From: an uncultured Sulfitobacter sp.
Lineage (GTDB): Bacteria > Pseudomonadota > Alphaproteobacteria > Rhodobacterales > Rhodobacteraceae
NCBI GenBank assembly: GCA_905182645.1
Contig: CAJJCJ010000006.1
Coordinates: forward strand, 124,001-188,000
Length of the DNA stretch: 64,000 bases
Reading direction: 5' to 3'
Under the pieces are notes generated by a model. It ran no database searches, was not told where the DNA came from, and worked only from the letters and a program-made list of their open reading frames with translations. Each line of letters begins with the position of its first letter. Within the stretch, counting starts at the first letter, position 1. Shown here piece by piece: positions 26,044 through 35,162 of the stretch. The translations under genes and the position numbers were made by a program.

Positions 26044-26918
26044 TCACGCAACAGCAAAACCAACGCAACGATCGTCATTGCAACGCCAAACCCTACGGTC
26101 AACGGGGGCAACGCGGCCCCAAGCCCAACATTCCATAAAATTACCCATGCGGGGGTCAGATATGTATAGGCCATCACTTTGGATGACGGCAGGCGCAGCG
26201 CGGCAAACTGAAGCAAGGTAAAGGTCGCTGCACTCGCGAATATCGCAGTGTAAAGAATGGTCACCCAAACGATGGACGGCAGCATCAGCCACGGTGTCGA
26301 CATAATATCAAACCACCCCAAAACCGTCAGCAATGCAGCCCCCGCCACCAGCGTGCCAAATGTAAACACCAACGCGCTTTCACCACGGTTCAGCTTGCGA
26401 ACCAACGGGGTATAAAACGAATGACTGATGCAACCGACAAAATAAATCAGCTCGCCGCGCCCCACGTCAAATCGCAACATTGCTTGCAGGTCAGCGCGAA
26501 AAATCACCCATAGCGCGCCGAGCGCACCAATGGTCAACGCAAACGCGATACGCGGCGTGACACCTTGCCTTAGCAACAGCCAACCAACCGCCGCAGTCAA
26601 CAAAGGGGTCAGGGTAAAGACAGCGGCGACACTGACCGATGGGGCGGTCTTTAGCCCTTCGAACATCAGCACGAAATAAAGCGTGAACACGGTAGCCAAC
26701 ACCAGATACCGCCAAGGTGCAGCAAGTGCGGCACGCGGCACGCCACCTCGAGCCACGACAATCGCCCCAATAATTGCAGCAGCAATCCAGAACCGGACCG
26801 CGTTTAACGCCATCGGGGAAATATCATTGGCGGCCAACACGCCAAGCGCAAACGATCCCGCGACCAGCACCGAAAACAGCAGCATCGCCAAATGGCCCAT
26901 ACGGGCAGTCTGGGTCAT
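26040..26918 (-). CDS. EamA/DMT-family transporter
   Basis: A 292-residue membrane protein with about ten hydrophobic segments arranged as two EamA repeats ('MALNAVRFWIAAAIIGAIVVARGG' and 'VTILYTAIFASAATFTLLQFAALRLPSSKVMAYTYLTPAWVILW'). DMT-superfamily members export amino acids or other metabolites; the substrate here cannot be read from the sequence. The ATG at 26918 overlaps the LysR-gene stop (ATGA), so the regulator and exporter form one transcript, as is common for LysR-controlled effluxers. Confidence 0.87.
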   Translation of the reverse strand: MTQTARMGHLAMLLFSVLVAGSFALGVLAANDISPMALNAVRFWIAAAIIGAIVVARGGVPRAALAAPWRYLVLATVFTLYFVLMFEGLKTAPSVSVAAVFTLTPLLTAAVGWLLLRQGVTPRIAFALTIGALGALWVIFRADLQAMLRFDVGRGELIYFVGCISHSFYTPLVRKLNRGESALVFTFGTLVAGAALLTVLGWFDIMSTPWLMLPSIVWVTILYTAIFASAATFTLLQFAALRLPSSKVMAYTYLTPAWVILWNVGLGAALPPLTVGFGVAMTIVALVLLLRD

Positions 26919-27790
26919 ACCTGCGCCGCCGCCGCAGATTTCAGATGGGCGAGCACCGCTTGGACTTTGGGGGTGCGGTGCAGATCGACATGCGTGACCA
27001 ACCACAAAGGCCCAGACCAGTCATCGCGGCTTGGGAACACTTCGCGCAATCCTTCGTGACACTCCACCTCGAATTCGGACAAAAACCCGATGCCCGCACC
27101 AGCAACCACCGCGCGCGCAATATTACGATTGCCAGTTGTGCGAAACACGATGCGATCCTCGCCCACAACCGTGCGCAGCCATTGGGTAAATGGGGCGCGA
27201 CTAGTGACACTATCTTGAGCCACGAACCAGTGGTTCACCAAGTCAGCTTCATCCTTCGGCAATCCGTGCTTGGCGATATAGGCATCAGACGCCACCAATT
27301 TAACGCGCATATTCATAAACGGCTGCACGACGTTATCGGGTTGATCGGGCATCGTGCCTGCGCGAATAGCAACATGCGCCTCGCCATATTCCAGCCGAAA
27401 CAAACGATCGCCCGTCAAATACCGGACGCGAATATCAGGGTTAGTATCCTGAAAGCTGACCAACGCTGGGGTCAAAAATTGGGATAGCGCCCCAAGCGAG
27501 GTGACAACCAATTCGCCAGACACACCCGCGCCCTGCCCTTTGATGCGGCCAGCCAGTTGTGTGAACTGATCGTCGGTCACTTGGGCGACTTGCAACAAAT
27601 CAAGACCAGCCTCGGTTGTCGTGTATCCACGCGCATGACGTTGAAACAGCTTAACACCCAAACGGGCTTCCAGCGCGTCGATGTGACGGATGACAGTGGC
27701 ATGATGCACTCCCATCTCGGCAGCAGCCCCACTGACGGTACCGACGCGGGCAACTTGATACGCAGTTCTAATCTCGTCCCAGTTGTCCAT
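26915..27790 (-). CDS. LysR-family transcriptional regulator
   Basis: A 291-residue LysR regulator. The N-terminal helix-turn-helix is 'AYQVARVGTVSGAAAEMGVHHATVIRHIDALEARLGVKLF', followed by the substrate-binding domain ('SGELVVTSLGALSQFLTPALVSFQDTNPDIRVRYL'). The start at 27790 gives the usual length; the frame stays open up to 27880 but lacks family sequence there. It is co-transcribed with the EamA exporter and divergent from the azoreductase-like gene, either of which may be its target. Confidence 0.9.
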   Translation of the reverse strand: MDNWDEIRTAYQVARVGTVSGAAAEMGVHHATVIRHIDALEARLGVKLFQRHARGYTTTEAGLDLLQVAQVTDDQFTQLAGRIKGQGAGVSGELVVTSLGALSQFLTPALVSFQDTNPDIRVRYLTGDRLFRLEYGEAHVAIRAGTMPDQPDNVVQPFMNMRVKLVASDAYIAKHGLPKDEADLVNHWFVAQDSVTSRAPFTQWLRTVVGEDRIVFRTTGNRNIARAVVAGAGIGFLSEFEVECHEGLREVFPSRDDWSGPLWLVTHVDLHRTPKVQAVLAHLKSAAAAQV

Positions 27791-27819
27791 ATACCTAATA
27801 CCTAACTGTGCATTTATGA

Positions 27820-27844
27820 ACGGACTCTGTTCGATATGGTCCGT
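27820..27844. promoter_or_regulatory. Inverted repeat in the lysR/azoreductase divergent promoter
   Basis: ACGGAC (27820-27825) and GTCCGT (27839-27844) form perfect arms 13 bases apart between the two divergent starts. It is a candidate LysR-type binding site by position; the sequence alone is not diagnostic. Confidence 0.35.
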
Positions 27845-27907
27845 TGCGTTCGCAAACACGTTATCGGTATCAATCAACAAATGTCACCCACAAAATGGAC
27901 TGAAATC

Positions 27908-28453
27908 ATGACCAATATCCTTCATATCGTCACCTCGACAAACATCACAGGCAGCCAATCGCGTCAGGCAACGGGCCATGTGCTTGCCGACATGGACGGT
28001 ACTGTCACAATTCGGAACCTAAGCACGTCGCCGTTGCCGCAGGTTACCGCCGCATGGAACGCTGCTCGTCTGGTCCCCGCAGCTGATCTCAACGACGAAG
28101 AAGCCCGCGTGCTTGGGCTGTCCGACACGCTGGTGGCCGAAATGCAAAACGCCGACACCATCGTGATCGGCATGCCGATGCACAACTTCGGAATGCCAAC
28201 CGCACTTAAGGCATGGGTCGATCTGATTTGTCGCCCAAAGGTCACGTTTGAATATACATCCGAGGGTCCGCATGGGCTTTTGAACGGCAAAAAGGCGATC
28301 ATCGTAGCGGCCTCCGGTGGGGTTCCGATCGACAGCCCAGTCGATTTTGCCACACCGCACCTGCGGCAGGTTTTGAATTTCATCGGGATTACAGACATCA
28401 CGACAATTGCAGCAAAGGAAATCAACGCCGCCAAAGCAGAGGCTGCTGCTTGA
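27908..28453 (+). CDS. FMN-dependent NADH-azoreductase-like flavodoxin-fold protein
   Basis: A 181-residue flavodoxin-fold NAD(P)H quinone reductase of the AzoR type. Family sequence is visible as 'MTNILHIVTSTNITGSQSR' at the phosphate-binding loop, 'ADTIVIGMPMHNFGMPTALKAWVDLICRPKVTFEYTSEGPHGLL', and 'IVAASGGVPID'. Such enzymes reduce quinones or azo compounds with NADH and protect against electrophile stress. It is slightly shorter than typical AzoR (about 200 residues). Start 27908 is the ATG that begins the conserved beta strand. Divergent from the LysR gene. Confidence 0.87.
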   Translation: MTNILHIVTSTNITGSQSRQATGHVLADMDGTVTIRNLSTSPLPQVTAAWNAARLVPAADLNDEEARVLGLSDTLVAEMQNADTIVIGMPMHNFGMPTALKAWVDLICRPKVTFEYTSEGPHGLLNGKKAIIVAASGGVPIDSPVDFATPHLRQVLNFIGITDITTIAAKEINAAKAEAAA

Positions 28454-28630
28454 CTCTGACCTTCGCAGTGGCCTAAACGTCCCCTAACACCCGGATAGCA
28501 TCAGCCGTCCGGTCCCCATTTTGTTGGGGATCGCCCCCCGTCAGCGCGTTGCGCCCATGGGGGCGCTACTGCTTTATGCGGTTCGTCCCTATATAATGGG
28601 GCAACCGGAACGATTAGGGGCTACTGGCCA

Positions 28631-30118
28631 ATGTTTGAGAATCTATCTGAACGCCTCGGCGGCGTCTTTGACAAGCTTACCAAACAAGGTGCGTTATCTG
28701 AAGATGACGTCAAAACTGCCCTGCGCGAAGTGCGGGTTGCTCTGCTAGAGGCCGACGTATCCCTGCCTGTCGCGCGCGATTTCATCAAAGCGGTTGAGAA
28801 AAAGGCGACAGGCGCTGCCGTCACCAAATCCATTCAGCCCGGCCAGCAAGTCGTCAAAATTGTACACGACGAACTGCAGCACGTCCTGACCGGATCAGAA
28901 GATCCCAGCGCACTGAAAATCGACAGCCCACCTGCGCCGATCCTGATGGTCGGCCTGCAAGGGTCCGGTAAAACAACAACCACCGCGAAACTCGCCAAGC
29001 GTTTGAAAGAACGTGAAGGCAAGCGCGTGCTGATGGCGTCGCTCGATACCAACCGACCTGCGGCGATGGAACAGCTGGCAATTCTGGGCAACCAGATTGG
29101 CGTCGACACCCTGCCAATCGTCAAAGGCGAGACACCTGTTCAGATCGCGAAACGCGCGAAAACCCAAGCCTCCCTTGGCGGCTATGACGTCTACATGCTC
29201 GACACTGCGGGCCGTTTGCACATCGACGCCGAACTGATCGCACAAGCGGCCGAAGTCCGCGACATCACAAACCCACGCGAAACGCTTTTGGTAGTTGATG
29301 GCTTGACCGGTCAAGACGCCGTGAACGTGGCGCAAGAATTCGACGACAAAATCGGCGTGACAGGCGTTGTCCTGACACGGATGGACGGCGACGGGCGCGG
29401 CGGTGCGGCGCTATCAATGCGGGCGATCACTGGTAAACCTATCAGGTTTGTCGGCGTCGGCGAAAAGATGGACGCGATCGAAACTTTCGAGCCATCACGC
29501 ATCGCGGGGCGCATCCTTGGCATGGGCGACATCGTCGCGCTTGTTGAAAAAGCCCAAGACACCATTGAGGCCGAACAAGCCGAACGCATGATGAAACGGT
29601 TCCAAAAGGGCCGGTTCAACATGAATGATCTGAAACTGCAGCTCGAGCAGATGATCAAAATGGGCGGAATGGAAGGGATGATGGGCATGTTGCCTGGCAT
29701 GGGCAAAATGCAAAAGCAGATGGACGCAGCTGGGATGGACGACAAAGTCCTGACACGCCAAATCGCGCTGATCAATTCCATGACCAAAAAAGAACGGGCC
29801 AACCCTGACCTACTGGCAGCATCGCGCAAAAAGCGGATTGCAGCAGGTGCAGGGCTTCAGGTGTCCGAACTGAACAAGCTGGTCAAACAGCAACGCCAAA
29901 TGGGCGACATGATGAAGAAAATGGGCAAAGGTGGCATGCTCAAACAAGCGATGAAACAGATGATGGGCAAAGGCAGTGCGATGCCCGACATGAACGATCC
30001 AGCAGCAATGGCCGAGGCAGCGAAAGCCATGCAAGGCAAAATGCCAGCAGGCATGCCGGGTCTTGGCGGCGGCATGGGTCTGCCGGCTGGCCTGTCTGGG
30101 TTCGGCAAAAAGAAATGA
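28631..30118 (+). CDS. ffh: Signal recognition particle protein Ffh
   Basis: A 495-residue SRP54 GTPase that targets nascent membrane proteins with 4.5S RNA. The N domain (1-85) is followed by the G domain with 'VGLQGSGKTTTTAKLA', 'DTNRPAAMEQL' (usually DxYRPAA), 'DTAGRLH' and 'TRMDGDGRGGAALS'. The methionine-rich M domain has 'QMIKMGGMEGMMGMLPGMGKMQKQMD' and the RNA-binding 'LINSMTKKERANPDLLAASRKKRIAAGAG'. A TATAAT hexamer lies at 28592-28597, about 35 bases upstream. Confidence 0.96.
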   Translation: MFENLSERLGGVFDKLTKQGALSEDDVKTALREVRVALLEADVSLPVARDFIKAVEKKATGAAVTKSIQPGQQVVKIVHDELQHVLTGSEDPSALKIDSPPAPILMVGLQGSGKTTTTAKLAKRLKEREGKRVLMASLDTNRPAAMEQLAILGNQIGVDTLPIVKGETPVQIAKRAKTQASLGGYDVYMLDTAGRLHIDAELIAQAAEVRDITNPRETLLVVDGLTGQDAVNVAQEFDDKIGVTGVVLTRMDGDGRGGAALSMRAITGKPIRFVGVGEKMDAIETFEPSRIAGRILGMGDIVALVEKAQDTIEAEQAERMMKRFQKGRFNMNDLKLQLEQMIKMGGMEGMMGMLPGMGKMQKQMDAAGMDDKVLTRQIALINSMTKKERANPDLLAASRKKRIAAGAGLQVSELNKLVKQQRQMGDMMKKMGKGGMLKQAMKQMMGKGSAMPDMNDPAAMAEAAKAMQGKMPAGMPGLGGGMGLPAGLSGFGKKK

Positions 30119-30185
30119 TGACGCCCGTGATCATCTTCTGGCACCTGCCACATGACTGTGCAGACGCAATCGCGCAGGTGACCGT

Positions 30186-30701
30186 ATGAGCATGACTTTG
30201 CAAACACCGCGGCTTGTGATGCGCGCACCCGAACCAGGTGACTGGATGGTGTTCCACGACTTTATGATGTCTGACCGCGCCGATGCGTTTGGAAGCAACG
30301 GCGATCTGGGCAAAACATGGCGGGCATTCGCGTCAGAACTTGGCCATTGGCAAATCTATGGCTACGGCATGTGGGCGGTGACACTGCGCGGCGACAACGA
30401 CTGCGTTGGGCTTGTTGGACCGTGGACACCACCAGATTGGCCAGAAACCGAAATCGGCTGGATGATGTTTGATCCGGCAATCGAGGGCACGGGCATCGCG
30501 ACCGAAGCAGCCTATGCGGCCGTCACGCACGCCTATGACGTGTTGGGCTGGCAAACTGCCGTTAGCTATATTGCGCACGACAATGCGCGGTCGATCCGGC
30601 TGGCTGAAAAGCTGGGCGCGAAGCTGGACATCAACGCCAAAGCCCCGACGGACACCACACTGGTTTACCGCCATCCTGTGCCAAAGGGAGTTCACATATG
30701 A
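30186..30701 (+). CDS. GNAT-family N-acetyltransferase (RimJ/RimL type)
   Basis: A 171-residue acetyltransferase. The 'LQTPRLVMRAPEPGDWMVFHDFMMS' opening is typical of the RimJ/RimL/GNAT_3 group, and 'GIATEAAYAAVTHAYDVLGWQTAVSYIAHDNARSIRLAEKLGA' is the acetyl-CoA-binding region. The substrate, probably a protein N-terminus or small amine, is not evident. It follows ffh by 67 bases and overlaps the chorismate mutase start (ATGA). This position beside ffh and rpsP looks conserved in roseobacters. Confidence 0.88.
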   Translation: MSMTLQTPRLVMRAPEPGDWMVFHDFMMSDRADAFGSNGDLGKTWRAFASELGHWQIYGYGMWAVTLRGDNDCVGLVGPWTPPDWPETEIGWMMFDPAIEGTGIATEAAYAAVTHAYDVLGWQTAVSYIAHDNARSIRLAEKLGAKLDINAKAPTDTTLVYRHPVPKGVHI

Positions 30702-30994
30702 CCGATGACGCAACACGCGCAGCCGCAATTTTGGCCGAGCACCGCGAAAGCATCGACAGGCTCGACGCGATCCTCGTCTATACATTAGGCGAGCGCTTTA
30801 AGCACACCCAAGCAGTTGGGGTGCTCAAAGCAACGCATGACCTTCCACCGTCTGATCCGTCGCGCGAAGCCGCGCAGATCGGACGGTTGACCGACCTTGC
30901 AGATCAGGCCCATCTGGACCCCGAATTTGCCAGGAAATTTCTGAATTTCATTATTCAGGAAGTGATCCAACACCATAAACAACATCAATCTTGA
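30698..30994 (+). CDS. Chorismate mutase (AroQ class)
   Basis: A 98-residue stand-alone AroQ-type chorismate mutase converting chorismate to prephenate for Phe/Tyr synthesis. The all-helical pattern 'EHRESIDRLDAILVYTLGERFKHTQAVGVLKATHDLPPSDPSREAAQIGRLTDLADQAHLDPEFARKFLNFIIQEVIQHH' carries the conserved Arg, Asp-x2-Arg-like and Glu residues in the usual spacing. Coupled to the upstream acetyltransferase gene by a four-base overlap. The stop is directly followed by a dispersed repeat copy. Confidence 0.88.
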   Translation: MTDDATRAAAILAEHRESIDRLDAILVYTLGERFKHTQAVGVLKATHDLPPSDPSREAAQIGRLTDLADQAHLDPEFARKFLNFIIQEVIQHHKQHQS

Positions 30995-31018
30995 TGATGG
31001 GTTGAAACCCATCCTACG
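30995..31018 (+). repeat. Short dispersed palindromic repeat, copy 3
   Basis: Same unit as at 6151-6171 with one base change in the centre (GGGTTGAAACCC instead of GGGTTAAAACCC), in the same orientation. It begins one base after the chorismate mutase stop codon. Confidence 0.75.
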
Positions 31019-31042
31019 CATCAAAACAAAGGACTATCTATC

Positions 31043-31456
31043 ATGGCTATGAAAATTCGTCTCGCACGTGGCGGTTCCAAAAAGCGCCCTCACTATGCAA
31101 TCGTTGCAGCAGACAGCCGCATGCCACGCGACGGCCGTTTCATCGAAAAGCTTGGCACATATGCACCAATGCTGCCAAAAGATTCCGAAGAGCGCGTGAA
31201 AATGAACATGGAGCGCATTGCGTATTGGATGTCCCAAGGCGCACAGCCAACAGACCGTGTTGCACGTATGTTGGAGGCCGCTGGCGTTCTGCCAAAGAAA
31301 GACCGTGCAAACCTGAAAAAGGGTACACCGGGCAAAGCCGCGCAGGCACGTGCAGAAGAAAAAGCTGCGAAAGTTGCTGCTGCTGAAGAAGCTGCAAAAG
31401 CACCAGTTGAAGCGCCTGCCGAAGAAGCACCAGCTGAAGAAGCCGCTGCTGAGTAA
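31043..31456 (+). CDS. rpsP: 30S ribosomal protein S16
   Basis: A 137-residue S16. The first ~80 residues are the conserved core ('[40 protein letters not shown]'). The remaining ~55 residues are an alanine/glutamate-rich low-complexity tail ('[24 protein letters not shown]') not needed for the fold; such tails are common in alphaproteobacterial S16. Start 31043 is used because 'MAMKIRLAR' begins there. It heads rpsP-rimM-trmD-rplS, interrupted here by other genes. Confidence 0.95.
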   Translation: MAMKIRLARGGSKKRPHYAIVAADSRMPRDGRFIEKLGTYAPMLPKDSEERVKMNMERIAYWMSQGAQPTDRVARMLEAAGVLPKKDRANLKKGTPGKAAQARAEEKAAKVAAAEEAAKAPVEAPAEEAPAEEAAAE

Positions 31457-31549
31457 GCGATCTATTTGCGCGGGCCACATCGCTGGCCCGCGCACCCCCA
31501 GCTATTTTGCAAATCGCCTTGAATTGGCGCTTCGCCAAGGAGCAATCAC

Positions 31550-32050
31550 ATGTCTGACCGGATTATCGTTGGCACCCTCGGTGGTGCATTTGGAATTTTG
31601 GGCGAGGTCCGCCTGAAATCGTTTTGTGCCGACCCTGCCGCTATTGCGGATTACGCCCCCTTAACGACCGAAGACGGCAAGGTATTTCCGATGCTTGTGC
31701 TGACAGGTCAGGTCAAAGGCGGGTTCACCGCGCGCGTCCAAGGCATCGACAGCAAAGAAGACGCCGACACGCTACGCAACGTCTCGCTTTATGCGCAGCG
31801 CGACAAACTGCGCAGCCTGCCTGACGATGAATTCTACTATGCTGACCTTGTCGGCCTGACCGTCATCGACACTGGCAACGAAACACTTGGCACCGTCAAA
31901 GCGATCGAAAACCACGGCGCTGGCGATGTGCTCGAAATCCAACTGGCCGGCCAATCCGACACCATGCTGTTGTCATTCACCCACGAGATCGTGCCGACGG
32001 TTGACGTTGCAGCGGGTCGGATCATCGTGAACCCACCAGAAGCGCGTTAA
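31550..32050 (+). CDS. rimM: Ribosome maturation factor RimM
   Basis: A 166-residue 16S processing factor binding S19 during 30S assembly. The N-terminal RimM domain has 'IIVGTLGGAFGILGEVRLKSFCADPAAI'. The C-terminal PRC-barrel contains 'DDEFYYADLVGLTV' and 'GAGDVLEIQLAGQSDTMLLSFTHEIVPTVDVAAGRIIV'. Good AGGAG ribosome-binding site before the ATG. Its stop overlaps by four bases the end of the convergent phosphotransferase pseudogene. Confidence 0.94.
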   Translation: MSDRIIVGTLGGAFGILGEVRLKSFCADPAAIADYAPLTTEDGKVFPMLVLTGQVKGGFTARVQGIDSKEDADTLRNVSLYAQRDKLRSLPDDEFYYADLVGLTVIDTGNETLGTVKAIENHGAGDVLEIQLAGQSDTMLLSFTHEIVPTVDVAAGRIIVNPPEAR

Positions 32051-33030
32051 AACAAAAACGTCGACAGCAATTTGATCCCCATCCAGCGGTGGCGATCATG
32101 CGCACCCCGATTGGCTGGATCTTTCGGCACTTTGGCCCAATCCTTAATGATTTCCATCCGCAGCAAATACCGGAACGCCGGATCATTCCGTCCGTCGGAC
32201 CCATATCCAGCAAAAAACGCATCCAAATCATCCTCTAACCACTGCTTCTCCCCGTCCGCCGCATCTTCGGGGTAAAATAAGTTCGCGAAATGCGCGATAA
32301 ATCGCGCAAGATCATGGCCAATGGGGGCGGTGTGAATAACACCAAAATCGATCCCATGCGTGCCCTGCGGCCCTATTATCAAATTGCGCAAATTCATGTC
32401 ACCGTGGGTCGCGGCCAGCTTGGTAACCTGCCCGCGCGCGGCCTCTGCCATGTCATCCACGACAATAGCGCAGTCCAGAAACGCACGCCGCCCGACAACG
32501 GCACGCTCACCTGACACCACCTTATCACGCAAACCCCGCAGCGAAGCCTGAACGACATTGGGATTGACCCGATTGTCGCGCTCATAGGTTTGACGATGCC
32601 AATGACCCATCCATGCACCACACGCCTGTAATACGGTGGCGCGATTAATGTCGTAGTCGGCGATCAGATCATGGGCCGTTTGCCCCTCAGCGGCCTGCAT
32701 CACCAGAAACTGAGCATCTGGATCAACATGCAACAGCGCGGGCACATGCAGCGCGTCTTCGCCTTCAAACACGTCGGCAGCGCGGACATGCGCAGTAACT
32801 CCATTATCAAAGTGTTTCTGATGCTAACCCGCCAACGAATGCTTAAGGATCAGATCAGGAATATCACCATGGCCTTGGGCCAATATCACAACACGCTGAT
32901 GTGGGTCGGAAAACCGGGCGCGGATCAAATGCAAATCGTGGTCGGTCAAGACGAACCCCAATGCGGGTGCAGTCCGGTCCCAAAGGGCCGCAGTGAGTGC
33001 AAAATCAGGCGTTGTCAGCACATCATTCAT
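32047..33030 (-). pseudogene. Aminoglycoside phosphotransferase-family kinase, interrupted by an in-frame TAG
   Basis: Two open segments in the same frame are separated only by a TAG codon at 32824-32826. The upstream part starts at ATG 33030 ('MNDVLTTPDFALTAALWD') and runs to 'LILKHSLAG'. The downstream part continues 'HQKHFDNGVTAHVRAADVFEGEDALHVPALL' and retains the kinase core: 'ATHGDMNLRNLII' (catalytic loop) and 'HGIDFGVI' (metal-binding DxG-like). Joined, they give about 327 codons, the normal length for the family. The sequence is otherwise intact, so the mutation is recent, or else the stop is read through. Confidence 0.75.
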
Positions 33031-33210
33031 ACGCCCCAAGTTGCACAATTCGCCGCTCCAAGAAAGCAACAGCGGGATCAAAACCCACGCACATCCACGA
33101 ACTTGCCCGTATCTTGCGCCGGCTTGCACGGGTGACCATGAACCGCGATCGCACAGTCGGTCCAACTTGATGGTTGGAAAACCTTTCCATTTTGTGGCAA
33201 ACGGGCTGAC

Positions 33211-34029
33211 ATGACAGACACACCCAAATCCACTGGTCGCAAAACCATCCAGCCCACATTCACCCCGCGTGAATTGATGACCGACACCCCTGACCTTGCG
33301 GGTGCATGGACAGCGCAAATCATCACGCTGTTCCCCCAAGCATTTCCAGGAGTGTTGGGCGAAAGCCTGATGGGTAAGGCGCTCAAAGACGGATTATGGC
33401 AGCTGCAAACCTTTGACCTGCGTGACTACGGAATCGGTAAACACAAAAACGTCGATGACACTCCGGCTGGTGGCGGCGCGGGCATGGTCCTGCGCGCTGA
33501 CGTCCTAGAGGCGGCAATCAATGACGCGCGCGCTGGTGCAAAAGGCGTCATGCCGATCTTATACCTGTCGCCACGCGGCAAGCCGATGGATCAGGAAATG
33601 ATGCGCGGCTTGGCCGCAAACACCGACGGGGTCACCCTGCTTTGTGGACGATTTGAAGGCGTGGACGAACGCATCCTCGAACACTTCGGCATCCAAGAAG
33701 TCTCGCTCGGCGACTTCGTAATGACAGGCGGTGAACTCGCCGCCCAAGCCCTCATCGACGCGACAGTACGCCTGCTTCCCGGCGTACTAGGTAACGCTGA
33801 TTCCGCGATTGAGGAATCGTTCTCCAACGGCCTGCTCGAACACCCGCAATACACCAAGCCCGCGCAGTGGCAGGACCGCGAAATCCCCGATGTGCTGCTG
33901 TCGGGCAACCACAAAAAGATAGCAGCTTGGCGGCAAGATCAAAGCGAAGAAATTACCAAAGCGCGTAGGCCAGATTTGTGGGATGCACATGAAGCGCGTT
34001 TAAAGAATGGCAAAGCGCCTCAAGATTAG
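33211..34029 (+). CDS. trmD: tRNA (guanine-N1)-methyltransferase TrmD
   Basis: A 272-residue SPOUT methyltransferase making m1G37 in tRNA, normally essential for frame maintenance. Conserved blocks are 'DDTPAGGGAGMVLRADVLEAAI', 'LLCGRFEGVDERILEHFGIQEVSLGDFVMTGGELAA' (the knotted SAM site) and 'QYTKPAQWQDREIPDVLLSGNHKKIAAWR'. The first ~27 residues, before 'PDLAGAWTAQIITLFP', are a short extension. It would normally sit next to rplS; here rlmF lies between. Confidence 0.95.
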   Translation: MTDTPKSTGRKTIQPTFTPRELMTDTPDLAGAWTAQIITLFPQAFPGVLGESLMGKALKDGLWQLQTFDLRDYGIGKHKNVDDTPAGGGAGMVLRADVLEAAINDARAGAKGVMPILYLSPRGKPMDQEMMRGLAANTDGVTLLCGRFEGVDERILEHFGIQEVSLGDFVMTGGELAAQALIDATVRLLPGVLGNADSAIEESFSNGLLEHPQYTKPAQWQDREIPDVLLSGNHKKIAAWRQDQSEEITKARRPDLWDAHEARLKNGKAPQD

Positions 34030-34235
34030 TGCACCAATTTCAAGTGTCAGCACTGCGTGGCGGTCTCAACTGATCGACGCAACACATGCATTGCAACGCT
34101 CTGCGGGCGTTACGCGATATTCCCAGTCGATCATTCCCATGTAACACCCTATTAATTTTACTATTTGCGAATGAGCGATTAAGATCAACGAACGGCTTGG
34201 CAAGTTACTTCCACCAATTTAACGAAGGCTTCCCC

Positions 34236-35162
34236 ATGGCCACCAAAACTGCGCTACATCCCCGTAACCAACACAAAGAAGGCTACGATTTTGTGCGTTT
34301 AGTGGCGCATACACCTGAACTTAAGGCATTCACGATCGATAACCCCCTCGGTCAGACGACGATTGATTTTCAAGACGTGTCGGCGGTCCGAATGCTTAAT
34401 CGGGCGTTGCTCAAGGCTCATTACGATATAAATTTTTGGGATATCCCTGCCGACTATCTATGCCCTCCGATCCCCGGTCGCGTCGACTACATCCACTATC
34501 TCGCGGACTTGCTTGCTTGCGGCAACAATCAAGAAATCCCGCGTGGGCGCAATATCAAAGCGTTGGACATCGGCACCGGTGCTAGCTTGGTCTACCCGAT
34601 CACTGGTCAAAGCGAATACGGCTGGCACTTCACTGGCGTCGATATAGATCCAGCCGCTATCAAATCGGCGCAGCAGATTAGTGAACTTAACAAACTACAA
34701 ATCGACATCAGGCTGCAGAACACGCATGAAAATATCTTTAGAGGCGTGATCGAACCCCACGATTCTTTTCACATCACCCTGTGCAACCCGCCCTTCCATG
34801 CGTCCATCGAACAAGCGAACAAAGGCACCCAACGTAAGTGGCGTAATCTTGGCAAGGGGCAGTCAAAAAAGCTCAATTTTGGTGGTCAAAGCGCGGAACT
34901 TTGGTGCCCGGGTGGCGAGATAAAGTTTATCGCTCGCATGATTGAACAAAGCATGGAGTACGCCAACCAGTGCTTGTGGTTCACCTCGTTGGTGTCGAAA
35001 AAAGATAACCTTCGACCACTCTACAAAATTTTAGGTAAAGCCAAAGTTGCTGATTTTAGGGTTGTCGAAATGGCGCAGGGGCAGAAAACAAGCCGCTTTA
35101 TTGCTTGGACTTACGTTCAAAAAAGCCAGCGATCTTTGTCCCTGAGCAGGGCTAGAAAATAG
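34236..35162 (+). CDS. rlmF: 23S rRNA (adenine(1618)-N6)-methyltransferase RlmF
   Basis: A 308-residue N6-adenine methyltransferase modifying A1618 of 23S rRNA. It shows 'LHPRNQHKEGYDFVRLV' at the N-terminus, SAM motif I 'ALDIGTGASLVYPI', catalytic 'ITLCNPPFHAS' (NPPF) and the C-terminal 'KPLYKILGKAKVADFRVVEMAQGQKTSRFIAWTY'-like region. The start at 34236 has GAAGG upstream. RlmF is best known from gammaproteobacteria. The gene looks more AT-rich than its neighbours and splits the usual trmD-rplS pair, so horizontal acquisition is likely. Confidence 0.9.
   Translation: MATKTALHPRNQHKEGYDFVRLVAHTPELKAFTIDNPLGQTTIDFQDVSAVRMLNRALLKAHYDINFWDIPADYLCPPIPGRVDYIHYLADLLACGNNQEIPRGRNIKALDIGTGASLVYPITGQSEYGWHFTGVDIDPAAIKSAQQISELNKLQIDIRLQNTHENIFRGVIEPHDSFHITLCNPPFHASIEQANKGTQRKWRNLGKGQSKKLNFGGQSAELWCPGGEIKFIARMIEQSMEYANQCLWFTSLVSKKDNLRPLYKILGKAKVADFRVVEMAQGQKTSRFIAWTYVQKSQRSLSLSRARK

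Noticed and set aside
28512..28560. Small hairpins upstream of ffh (TCCCC/GGGGA and GCGCCC/GGGCGC) as an ncRNA gene
   Set aside because: They are short, in a GC-rich leader, and do not resemble the conserved SRP RNA loop. They may be an ordinary terminator or leader structure.
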